From NCBI GenBank assembly GCA_035292425.1, contig DATDQD010000212.1, forward strand, positions 1-9,261: DNA of 9,261 nucleotides, given 5' to 3'. Below, piece by piece: positions 1-6,551 of this stretch. Numbering within the stretch: position 1 is the stretch's first letter; each line of letters starts with the position of its first letter. Source of the DNA: SZUA-254 sp035292425 (GTDB lineage: Bacteria; Bacteroidota; Ignavibacteria; UBA10030; SZUA-254). The position numbers and the translations under genes are program-made. The notes beneath the pieces were generated by a model, which searched no databases, was not told where the DNA came from, and was given only the letters and a program-made list of their open reading frames with translations.

Positions 1-2601
1 CTTCGCGTTGAGGCGTTCCACCTCCTGCGCCACCTCGCGGCTCCTCCCGCGGTCGAAGAGGTGATAATCCACGCAGACGATGTCCCGGATGTCGTCGATG
101 ACGCCGTTCCCGAGGACCTGGTCGCTGCGGCAGAGGATCCGCCCGGGAGGGATACCGGCCTCGTCGATTTCGCCCGGCTCCCTGTCCACCACCATCGGCC
201 GCAATTGCAGCAGCCCCACCTCGGTCAGCCCGGACTGCCGGTCGGAGAGGTTAACCGCGAACTCGATTTCGATCGCCGTGCCCATCGCTTCGCTCCCGAG
301 CGCGAGGACTTTCGAGAGAATCTCCGGCAGGGGGAACGAGGCGTCCAGGAGGAGGGTCTGGAACGTCGCCAGGCGCATCCCGGGCCGCGAAATCCCTTCG
401 TACACCGCGTCGTTCTCGGGCGACCAGGTCGACCCGACCTTCACCAGCGACCCGTCATCCTCGGCCACCGAGAGGTCGAAGAGCCCTATTCTTGAATCAT
501 ACGTTTTGTCGGAGTCGAAACCCCTCAGCGTCATGTCGAGGGCGAAGAACTCGTGCTGGTTGTTCTCGAGCGTGTCGGCCACGGTGAAGAACTGCGGGAG
601 GTGCCTGGGATGGAGCGGGGAGAACTTGACGCTCGGCCCTCCTTCCACCACCATCTTCCCCAGGCCGAGCGCGATCGAGGCGATGCCGTCCTCGGGCTCC
701 TGCGGCGGGATGGGATAAAAATTGTACGAGCGTCCGACGCCCGCCATCTCGGGGTAGTGCCGTTTCCCCCACCGGGAGCCGACCATCTTCTGGATCGCCA
801 CCGCCATCTTCTCCTCTTCCAGGCGGTACGGCGTGGCCTTCATGTACTCCTTCGCCTTCCGGTAGAAGGTCGAGGCATACACCCTCTTGATCGCCGCGAG
901 CGCCTCCTGCAGACGCACCGAGATGTCGGGATTGTTGTTCGGGAGCATGTATGTTTCGTACACCCCTGCGAAGGGCTGGTACTGCGAGTCTTCCAGGAGG
1001 CTCGACGAACGCACGGCGATCGGGTCGGCGACGATCTCCAGGAACTGCACGATCCGCGAGATGATCTCCGGGGGGAACTTCTCCGCCTCGACGAAGGCGC
1101 TCGTGATGAGGGCGTCGTCGTCGCAGTCGAGGGCGAATCCGCGGAGGTCGTTCAGGTCGAGGAACCGGTCGAAGACGTCGGTCGCGATGACGACCGCGCA
1201 GGGGACGAACACCCTGGCGCCCGGGTAACGGTACTCCATCCCGTCGGCGTTGAGGAGCATGTTCAGGAACCCCATCCCGCGCGCCTTCCCGCCGATGGAG
1301 CCGCCCCCGATTCTTGCAAAGGTCCCGGTCGGGTCGAACGATTCGCTCTCGAAATCGGTGATCGCCCCCCGGGCCTGGTTCCGGCGGTACGTCCTGAGAC
1401 TCAGGATCAGGTCCTCGCGCAACTCTTCCAGCGAACGGTAATCGGAGACGCGGCGAGGGCGCAGCTGGTCCGCCAGCCAGAACTCCGTCCGGGCCTTGAG
1501 CCAGTTGGAGAAATGGTTCCTCTCGCCGTGATACCTGATGCTCTGCGGCGGCACGACGCGCAGCTGCTCCTCGAGCGAACGGAGGTCCTTCGCCCGGCCG
1601 ACCTCCCTGCCGTCTTCCGTACGGAAAATGAAATCGCCGAAGCCGAAGGCGCTCTTCATGAACGCCTTGATCCCCTCGAGCATCGAGGCGGAGGCTTTCA
1701 GCACGAACGACGCCCCAACGGCCGCGGCCTCCCGTTCGATCTCCGGGTGGTACGACTGCAGCAGCACCGGCATGTCGGGCTGGAGGCCCCTGACGTGCCG
1801 CGCGAAATCGAGACCGGCGCGCGGATCCGGGACGCCGTCCCTCGGGAAGTCGATGTCGGAGATGACCCCCAGGATCGCGTCGCGGTACCGCGTGAAGTAT
1901 TCCAGCGCCGACTCGTAGTCGCTGCAGAAGAGGATCTTCGGGCGGGCCCGCATCCTCATGTACCGCTGTGAGATGTTTTTCCCCTCGGAGATGAGGCGTT
2001 TCGACTGCTTCATGATTTCGGTGTACATCTCCGGGAGGAGCGAGGAGTAAAACCGCATGTTGTCCTCTATCAACAGAATCGACTGCACGCCCACCGATTC
2101 GGTGTCGTGCCCGACGTTCATCCTGTCCTCGAGGTCCTTGATGATGGCGATGATGAGCCTGAAGTCGCCCTGCCAGATGAAGATCCTGTCGAAGACCGTC
2201 GTGTCGTGCTGGGCCAGCAGCGAGGAGAGCTCCCGGTTGTCGAACGCCAGCAGGGTGATCGGCCGGGCGACGCCCAGCTCCCGCACCCGCTTCGCGAACT
2301 GGAGCGGATGGCTGTCCTCGATGTGGGGGGTGGTGATGATAAGGTCGAACTGCCTGCCCTCCCCGAGCAGCGCGAGCGCGTCGGAGGCCTTCGAGACCTT
2401 GACGATCTCGGGCGAGTGGCTCATGCTCAGGCCGAGGTATTCGTCCTGGATCAGGCCGTAGAGCTGGCCGTCCTCGTCGAACAGGTAGGAATCGTAGTGG
2501 CTGGAAACGAGCAGAACTTCGCGGACCCTCCAGCGCATCAGGTCCAGGAAGTTCTGCGAATAACCGGCGGGGACCGGCCCGGGGGATGTTTCGCGTTCCA
2601 T
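1..2601 (-). CDS. PEP synthase/PPDK-type ATP-grasp protein with two N-terminal receiver-like domains (3' end cut by window)
   Basis: The frame is open from the start to the left edge (867 codons, no stop), so the C-terminus is missing. Residues ~26-160 form a receiver-like fold that has lost its acidic residues (VLLVSS at strand 1; DLIITTP where the phospho-Asp should be). Residues ~172-310 look like an intact receiver: ILLIEDN with E179/D180, SDIDFP with D249 as likely phospho-acceptor, S283, and K302 in FVLKAS. Residues ~428-805 match the PEP synthase/pyruvate phosphate dikinase nucleotide-binding region: the glycine-rich IGGGSIGGKARG (431-442), AVRSSSLLED with the expected ATP-binding Arg531, FAGVYETYM, and closing LLQLRPM. 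Any swivel-histidine or PEP/pyruvate barrel domain would lie outside the window. The start at 2601 is preferred because GGAAG sits six bases upstream; an in-frame ATG at 2607 is the alternative. It lies 69 bases after the GDH gene, so cotranscription is plausible. Whether it makes PEP or has a regulatory role is not settled. Confidence 0.85.
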   Translation of the reverse strand, partial: MERETSPGPVPAGYSQNFLDLMRWRVREVLLVSSHYDSYLFDEDGQLYGLIQDEYLGLSMSHSPEIVKVSKASDALALLGEGRQFDLIITTPHIEDSHPLQFAKRVRELGVARPITLLAFDNRELSSLLAQHDTTVFDRIFIWQGDFRLIIAIIKDLEDRMNVGHDTESVGVQSILLIEDNMRFYSSLLPEMYTEIMKQSKRLISEGKNISQRYMRMRARPKILFCSDYESALEYFTRYRDAILGVISDIDFPRDGVPDPRAGLDFARHVRGLQPDMPVLLQSYHPEIEREAAAVGASFVLKASASMLEGIKAFMKSAFGFGDFIFRTEDGREVGRAKDLRSLEEQLRVVPPQSIRYHGERNHFSNWLKARTEFWLADQLRPRRVSDYRSLEELREDLILSLRTYRRNQARGAITDFESESFDPTGTFARIGGGSIGGKARGMGFLNMLLNADGMEYRYPGARVFVPCAVVIATDVFDRFLDLNDLRGFALDCDDDALITSAFVEAEKFPPEIISRIVQFLEIVADPIAVRSSSLLEDSQYQPFAGVYETYMLPNNNPDISVRLQEALAAIKRVYASTFYRKAKEYMKATPYRLEEEKMAVAIQKMVGSRWGKRHYPEMAGVGRSYNFYPIPPQEPEDGIASIALGLGKMVVEGGPSVKFSPLHPRHLPQFFTVADTLENNQHEFFALDMTLRGFDSDKTYDSRIGLFDLSVAEDDGSLVKVGSTWSPENDAVYEGISRPGMRLATFQTLLLDASFPLPEILSKVLALGSEAMGTAIEIEFAVNLSDRQSGLTEVGLLQLRPMVVDREPGEIDEAGIPPGRILCRSDQVLGNGVIDDIRDIVCVDYHLFDRGRSREVAQEVERLNAK

Positions 2602-2670
2602 GCTCATCTTCCCGCGGGCGGGTCCATCTCGCCGTCCATCAACCGACGCCGACGCCGGACGCTCCCGCGC

Positions 2671-4032
2671 TCACACCAGGCCCTGATCCATCATCGAATC
2701 GGCGACCTTGAGGAAGCCGGCGATGTTGGCGCCGTTGACGTAGTTGCCGGGGGTCCCGAAGCGCTCGGCCGTGGTCACGCACGCCTTGTGGATGCTCTTC
2801 ATGATCCCGTGCAGGTGCTCGTCCACCTTCTCGCGCGGCCAGGCGAGACGCTGGCTGTTCTGCGACATCTCGAGCCCCGACGTGGCCACCCCGCCCGCGT
2901 TGGCCGCCTTGCCGGGCCCGTAGAGGATCTTGTGGTCGAGAAACTGTTTGATGCCGTCGATCGTGGTGGGCATGTTGGCGCCCTCCGAGACGACGGAGAC
3001 GCCGTTGTTCAGCAGGTTTTCGGCGTCCTTTCCGTTGATCTCGTTCTGCGTGGCGCTGGGGAACGCGCAGTGCGCCTTGTGGTTCCAGAGCGGGTTGTAC
3101 CCGAGCTTGTGGTCGATCGGGATGAACTTCGCGCTCTTGAATTTCTCGGCGTACTCCGCGATGCGGCCGCGGCGCACGTTCTTGAGGTCCATGACGTACC
3201 GGAGTTTATTCGCGTCAAGCCCCTCCTCGTCGTGGATGTATCCCGATGAATCGGAAAGCGTGACGGCCTTTCCGCCGAAATGAAGGATCTTCTCGATGGT
3301 GTACTGGGCGACGTTGCCGCTCCCGGAGACGAGGCAGGTTTTTCCCTTCAGGTCTTCCTTCCGGGTGGCCAGCATCTCCGCCGCGAAGTAGACTGCGCCG
3401 TAGCCTGTCGCCTCGGGCCGGATCAGCGAACCGCCCCAGTTCAGTCCCTTGCCGGTCAGCACGCCGGTGAATTCGTTCCTCAGTCGCTTGTACTGCCCGA
3501 AGAGGAACCCGATCTCCCTGCCGCCCACGCCGATGTCGCCGGCGGGGACGTCGGTGTCGGGCCCGATGTGGCGGAAGAGCTCGGACATGAAGCTCTGGCA
3601 GAAATGCATGACCTCGGTGTCCGATTTGCCCTTCGGGTCGAAGTCCGACCCGCCCTTGCCTCCGCCCATCGGGAGGGTCGTGAGGCTGTTCTTATAGACC
3701 TGTTCGAACGCGAGGAACTTGAGGATCCCGAGGTTGACCGAGGGATGAAAACGCAGGCCCCCCTTGTAGGGGCCGATGGCGCTCGACATCTCGATGCGGT
3801 AGCCGCGGTTGACGTGGATTTCGCCCCTGTCGTCCATCCAGGGGACGCGGAACATGATCACCCTTTCCGGTTCGACCATGCGCTCGACAATTTTCGCCTT
3901 GCGGTACTCGGGATGTTTCTCGAGGACCAGCGCGAGGGATTCGAGGACTTCCTGGACTGCCTGGTGAAATTCCGGTTCGTTCGGATTCTTTGTCTTGACT
4001 TCTGCGAGTTTCTCGGATGTGTAACTGTTCAT
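2671..4032 (-). CDS. gdhA: Glutamate dehydrogenase, E. coli-type, probably NADP-specific
   Basis: This 453-residue protein has the usual length of the hexameric E. coli/Clostridium-type GDH and is complete. It should interconvert 2-oxoglutarate plus ammonium and glutamate in the cytoplasm, mainly in the assimilatory direction. Substrate and catalytic residues are all present: K90 in GPYKGGLRF, K114, K126 in PMGGGKGGSDFDPKG, and D166 in VPAGDIGVGGRE. The Rossmann motif is GSGNVA (237-242), and the second strand ends in SDSSG (260-264), as in NADP-linked E. coli GdhA, which is why NADPH is favoured. The start at 4032 is chosen over an upstream in-frame ATG at 4113 because AGGAG lies seven bases before it and because the family's N-terminal helix begins there. 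It is followed 69 bases later by the receiver/PEP-synthase gene and preceded by a second, unlike GDH. No frameshift or lost residue is seen. Cofactor choice is an inference. Confidence 0.95.
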   Translation of the reverse strand: MNSYTSEKLAEVKTKNPNEPEFHQAVQEVLESLALVLEKHPEYRKAKIVERMVEPERVIMFRVPWMDDRGEIHVNRGYRIEMSSAIGPYKGGLRFHPSVNLGILKFLAFEQVYKNSLTTLPMGGGKGGSDFDPKGKSDTEVMHFCQSFMSELFRHIGPDTDVPAGDIGVGGREIGFLFGQYKRLRNEFTGVLTGKGLNWGGSLIRPEATGYGAVYFAAEMLATRKEDLKGKTCLVSGSGNVAQYTIEKILHFGGKAVTLSDSSGYIHDEEGLDANKLRYVMDLKNVRRGRIAEYAEKFKSAKFIPIDHKLGYNPLWNHKAHCAFPSATQNEINGKDAENLLNNGVSVVSEGANMPTTIDGIKQFLDHKILYGPGKAANAGGVATSGLEMSQNSQRLAWPREKVDEHLHGIMKSIHKACVTTAERFGTPGNYVNGANIAGFLKVADSMMDQGLV

Positions 4033-4039
4033 AAAAAAG

Positions 4040-4045
4040 CTCCTG
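4040..4045 (-). promoter_or_regulatory. Ribosome binding site of the E. coli-type GDH gene
   Basis: CAGGAG on the minus strand, followed by a seven-base T-rich spacer and ATG at 4032. It decides the start: the in-frame ATG at 4113 would add 27 residues with no family counterpart and no comparable ribosome site. Confidence 0.85.
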
Positions 4046-4061
4046 AAAGTAAGTGGGATAC

Positions 4062-4081
4062 ATCTGACCATCTGGTTAGAT
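4062..4081. promoter_or_regulatory. Imperfect palindrome in the GDH leader (operator candidate)
   Basis: The plus strand reads ATCTGACCA-TC-TGGTTAGAT, with 8 of 9 arm positions symmetric, centred about 40 bases before the ATG at 4032. It is flanked by a direct repeat of GATACAT (4057-4063 and 4079-4085), offset by 22 bases, about two helical turns. A weak -10-like TATCTA on the minus strand overlaps the repeat, so a bound protein could block initiation. I recognise no known regulator's consensus. Its regulatory role is inferred from position and symmetry only. Confidence 0.35.
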
Positions 4082-4119
4082 ACATTCTCCGTACCAGAAA
4101 ATCCGGAGAACAATTCCCG

Positions 4120-4155
4120 AAAAAACCCAAAAAAAACCGCGAGAGGGGTTGGGTT
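4120..4155 (-). terminator. Possible weak intrinsic terminator or attenuator between the two GDH genes
   Basis: Read on the minus strand, AACCCAA (4155-4149) pairs with TTGGGTT (4130-4124). The loop is 18 bases and the helix runs into a stretch of six T (4125-4120). The stem has only three G-C pairs and a long loop, so it would be a weak terminator. It lies 70-105 bases after the stop of the upstream GDH and about 90 bases before the start of the downstream one, so it could separate their transcripts. Confidence 0.3.
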
Positions 4156-4198
4156 GCGGACCGGCGAAACGGGCCTGAATCAGGTTTGCGGATATGGG

Positions 4199-4216
4199 GT
4201 GGGTTTTTTCACCCAC
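4199..4216 (-). other. Stem-loop just after the mitochondrial-type GDH gene
   Basis: A perfect six-base-pair hairpin (GTGGGT / ACCCAC) with a six-base loop begins eight bases after the stop codon at 4225. On the minus strand no T tract follows the stem, so it is not a classical intrinsic terminator. It may protect the 3' end of the messenger or may be chance. Between it and the terminator candidate lies a short CCTGA-A-TCAGG inverted repeat (4174-4184). Nothing else is evident in this 192-base spacer. Confidence 0.35.
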
Positions 4217-4224
4217 ACTCCCGG

Positions 4225-5634
4225 TCATGGGAATACCCCCAGTTCCATGTACGACTGGGCGACCTTGTCGATGGCGACGATGAAGGAGGCGGTCCGCATA
4301 TCGACACCCTGCTGTTTTTTCCAGGTTTCCCTGATCTCGTGGTAGGCCTCGATCATCGTATCTTCGAGACCGGAGTTCACGAGCGCCTCCTCGTCCGGAC
4401 CCTGCATCAGCTTCACCTTGTCGGCGTCGAGGAGCGTTTTTCCCGTCGCCTTCTCGATCGTCGTGATGAGCTGGCTTGTCGCCGTTTCAGTGTACCGCTT
4501 GCCGAGGCGGCCCATCCTGACGTGCTGAAGGTTCTTGAGCCATTCAAAATACGAGACCGTCACGCCGCCGGCGTTGAGGTACATGTCGGGGACGACGAGG
4601 ACGCCCCTCTTGCGCAGGGCCTCGTCCGCGTCGCTGCGGACCGGGCCGTTGGCGCCCTCGCCGATGATCTTCGCCCTGATGCCGTCGGCGTTCGCCATCG
4701 TGATCTGGTTCTCGAGCGCCGCGGGAACCAGGATGTCGCACTCCATCGTGAGCGCGTCCGCGGTCTTCATGTCGGCCGCGCCGGGGAATTTCAGTATCGA
4801 TTTCGTTTCGCGCCGGTGCTTCATCACGGCCTCGAGGTCGAGGCCTTTCGGATTCCCGACCGCGCCCTCGTACTCGGCCAGACCCACCAGCACCGCGCCC
4901 GCCTCGTGGAGAAATTTCGCCGCGTGGTAGCCCACGTTCCCGAGGCCCTGGACGACGACCTTCTTCCCATCGAGCCCTTTCGTCAGGCCGAGCGCCTTCA
5001 TGTCGTCCTTCTGGTCGCACGCTTCGCGCAGGCCGAAGAACACTCCCCGGCCGGTCGCCTCCCTCCTCCCCCTGATTCCGCCCTGGGCGAGGGGTTTGCC
5101 GGTGACGCAACCGCTGGCGTCGATCTGCCCGGGGTGGAACGCGGAATAGGTGTCGGCGATCCAGGCCATCTCCCGCTCGCCGGTGCCGTAATCCGGCGCC
5201 GGGACATCGATGCCCGGCCCGATGAAATTCTTCTTGATCAGCTCCGCGGTGTAGCGGCGGGTGATCCTCTGAAGCTGCTCTTCATTATATTTGCGGGGGT
5301 CGATCTTCACGCCCCCCTTTCCGCCGCCGAACGGAACGTCGACGAGGGCGCACTTGTAGGTCATCAGCGCCGCGAGCGCCTTGACCTCGTCCTCGCTCAC
5401 GTGCGGGCTGTAGCGGATGCCGCCCTTGGTGGGAAGTTTGTGCTGGCTGTGCTCCACCCTCCAGGCGGAGACCACCTCGTACCCCTTGTCCGTTTTGACG
5501 GGAAATTGAAAGTGATAGATGCTATTGCAGACCTTGATCTGTTCCAGCAGGCCTTCGGGGTAGTTCAGATGGCGGGCGGCGTTATCGAAATTCCTGGTGA
5601 CATCCGAGAAAAATGTCTCGCTTTTAACGCTCAT
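4225..5634 (-). CDS. Glu/Leu/Phe/Val dehydrogenase, mitochondrial-type glutamate dehydrogenase
   Basis: This 469-residue protein resembles animal mitochondrial GDH more than its neighbour does: an FFSDVTRNFDNAA-like N-terminus, FGGGKGGVKIDP (102-113) and VPAPDYGTGEREMAWIADTY (144-163). Expected catalytic and substrate residues are in place: K70, K94, K106 and D148. The Rossmann motif is GLGNVG (230-235), and an acidic residue (E254 or E256, in GLAEYEG) follows the second strand, which favours NAD or dual cofactor use. It should oxidise glutamate to 2-oxoglutarate and ammonium in the cytoplasm. The FEWLKNLQHVRMGRL segment (363-377) is followed by ~43 residues (378-420) before SGLEDTM, where animal enzymes carry the antenna. 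The start at 5634 has AGGA ten bases upstream; an in-frame ATG at 5703 would lie upstream of the predicted transcription start and is rejected. It has its own promoter and is followed on the same strand by the E. coli-type GDH. Confidence 0.93.
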   Translation of the reverse strand: MSVKSETFFSDVTRNFDNAARHLNYPEGLLEQIKVCNSIYHFQFPVKTDKGYEVVSAWRVEHSQHKLPTKGGIRYSPHVSEDEVKALAALMTYKCALVDVPFGGGKGGVKIDPRKYNEEQLQRITRRYTAELIKKNFIGPGIDVPAPDYGTGEREMAWIADTYSAFHPGQIDASGCVTGKPLAQGGIRGRREATGRGVFFGLREACDQKDDMKALGLTKGLDGKKVVVQGLGNVGYHAAKFLHEAGAVLVGLAEYEGAVGNPKGLDLEAVMKHRRETKSILKFPGAADMKTADALTMECDILVPAALENQITMANADGIRAKIIGEGANGPVRSDADEALRKRGVLVVPDMYLNAGGVTVSYFEWLKNLQHVRMGRLGKRYTETATSQLITTIEKATGKTLLDADKVKLMQGPDEEALVNSGLEDTMIEAYHEIRETWKKQQGVDMRTASFIVAIDKVAQSYMELGVFP

Positions 5635-5674
5635 ACGATGATTTTCCTGTCTGATAAGTACAAATCGGGGGGGC

Positions 5675-5703
5675 AATATAGGAAACCCCCTGGCCGATTT
5701 CAA
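5675..5703 (-). promoter_or_regulatory. Sigma70-like promoter of the mitochondrial-type GDH gene
   Basis: On the minus strand TTGAAA (5703-5698) is separated by exactly 17 bases from TATATT (5680-5675), four to five of six matches in each box. The predicted start of transcription is near 5668, inside a run of seven C (5673-5667), giving a leader of about 34 bases that holds the ribosome site. The C-rich stretch right after the -10 resembles the GC-rich discriminators of stringently controlled promoters. Confidence 0.65.
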
Positions 5704-5815
5704 ATTTGCGGAATTTCGGGGTGCCCAGCCGCGCAGACATCCGCCGCACCTTTAGCGGGAGCCCGTTCCCGACGACGGATGCAACCCGGAGGCCGAACGC
5801 AGTCCCGGCGCGCAA

Positions 5816-5844
5816 TTGCATATGACCCGCTGATGTGATATATT
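5816..5844 (+). promoter_or_regulatory. Sigma70-like promoter of the DUF47-PiT operon
   Basis: TTGCAT (5816-5821), a 17-base spacer and TATATT (5839-5844) with a TG extended -10 element (TGA just before the hexamer). The predicted start is near 5851, about 38 bases before the ATG at 5889. Between this promoter and the divergent one lie about 110 bases in which I see no clear operator. No match to an E. coli-style Pho box was noticed by eye. A partly paired CCC/GGG hairpin (5845-5865) overlaps the predicted start. Confidence 0.65.
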
Positions 5845-5888
5845 TCCCGCGAAATTCACTTTCGGGATCCCTCAGCCCCCCTTGGACC

Positions 5889-6533
5889 ATGAAATTCGAC
5901 TCATTGCTCACATTTCTGATGCCGAAGAACGACAAGTTCTTCGCCTTTTTCGAACAGACCGCCGAAAACCTCGTCGAGACCACAGAGCTCCTCAAACTCC
6001 TTCCCTCCACGCCGGAGGCGGACAGAAAATCCCTCGTTCAAAAAATCGAGGACAAGGAGCACCGGGGCGACACCATCACCCACGACATCATGTCGGAACT
6101 GAACGGCACGTTCATCACGCCCTTCGACCGGGAGGACATCCACCGGCTGGCCTCGTCGCTCGACGACATCCTCGACAACATCTACGGCGCCGTGGTACGG
6201 TTCGAACTCTACCGCGTCAGGGAGGTCACGACGGACATGGCGAAACTGATCGGGATCCTCGACCGGTCCGTCAGGGAGCTCCACAAGGGGATCCATATGG
6301 TCCGCGACCTCCACAAGAGGGACGAGCTCGGCGAAGTCCTGAAGAAGGTCCACGAATGCGAGAATGAGGCCGACACGGCGTTCGAGGAGGCCGTGGCGGC
6401 CCTCTTCGAGCGCGAGAAGGACCCGATCAACGTCATCAAGCTGAAGGAAATCTACGTCGGCCTCGAAACGGCGACCGACAAATGCGAGGACGCCGCGAAC
6501 GTTATAGAAGGCCTCCTCATCAAGCATTCCTGA
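5889..6533 (+). CDS. DUF47 family PhoU-like protein (Pit accessory protein)
   Basis: This is a 214-residue all-helical protein of the DUF47/TIGR00153 group, related to PhoU and usually encoded beside a PiT phosphate transporter, whose activity it is thought to modulate from the cytoplasmic side. Recognisable features are PKNDKFFAFFEQTAEN near the N-terminus, the E/D-rich IEDKEHRGD (53-61), FITPFDREDI (75-84), CENEAD (157-162), and ETATDKCEDAANVIEG (193-208). The acidic E-xxx-D type motifs match the metal-binding motifs of PhoU proteins. There is no signal peptide or membrane segment. The start at 5889 fits the family N-terminus although its ribosome site is weak (GGA two bases upstream); ATG at 5919 is a less likely alternative, also without one, and an in-frame ATG at 5835 lies in the promoter. 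It is 18 bases ahead of the transporter and surely cotranscribed with it. Confidence 0.92.
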   Translation: MKFDSLLTFLMPKNDKFFAFFEQTAENLVETTELLKLLPSTPEADRKSLVQKIEDKEHRGDTITHDIMSELNGTFITPFDREDIHRLASSLDDILDNIYGAVVRFELYRVREVTTDMAKLIGILDRSVRELHKGIHMVRDLHKRDELGEVLKKVHECENEADTAFEEAVAALFEREKDPINVIKLKEIYVGLETATDKCEDAANVIEGLLIKHS

Positions 6534-6551
6534 TCCGCCCGGGACACATCC

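Noticed and set aside
2604..2639. An 11-codon leader frame (ATG at 2639) whose TGA overlaps the ATG at 2607 of the PEP synthase-like gene
   Set aside because: It has no ribosome site and its length is easily due to chance. It might aid translational coupling, but nothing supports it.
553..3249. Long plus-strand open frames opposite the PEP synthase-like and GDH genes (553-1971 and 2107-3249)
   Set aside because: Arg/Glu/Val/Asp-rich sequence without domains or ribosome sites, antisense to clear coding sequence whose protein motifs explain the region.
3280..5838. An 852-codon open frame on the plus strand opposite both GDH genes
   Set aside because: It lies antisense to two complete, motif-rich enzymes, runs through their spacer and promoter, is rich in residues that mirror GC-rich codons, and contains no recognisable domain. 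It is a by-product of base composition.
5704..6010. Minus-strand frame beginning at 6010 and running into the GDH promoter region
   Set aside because: It overlaps the start of the DUF47 gene and both predicted promoters, and its sequence shows no domain.
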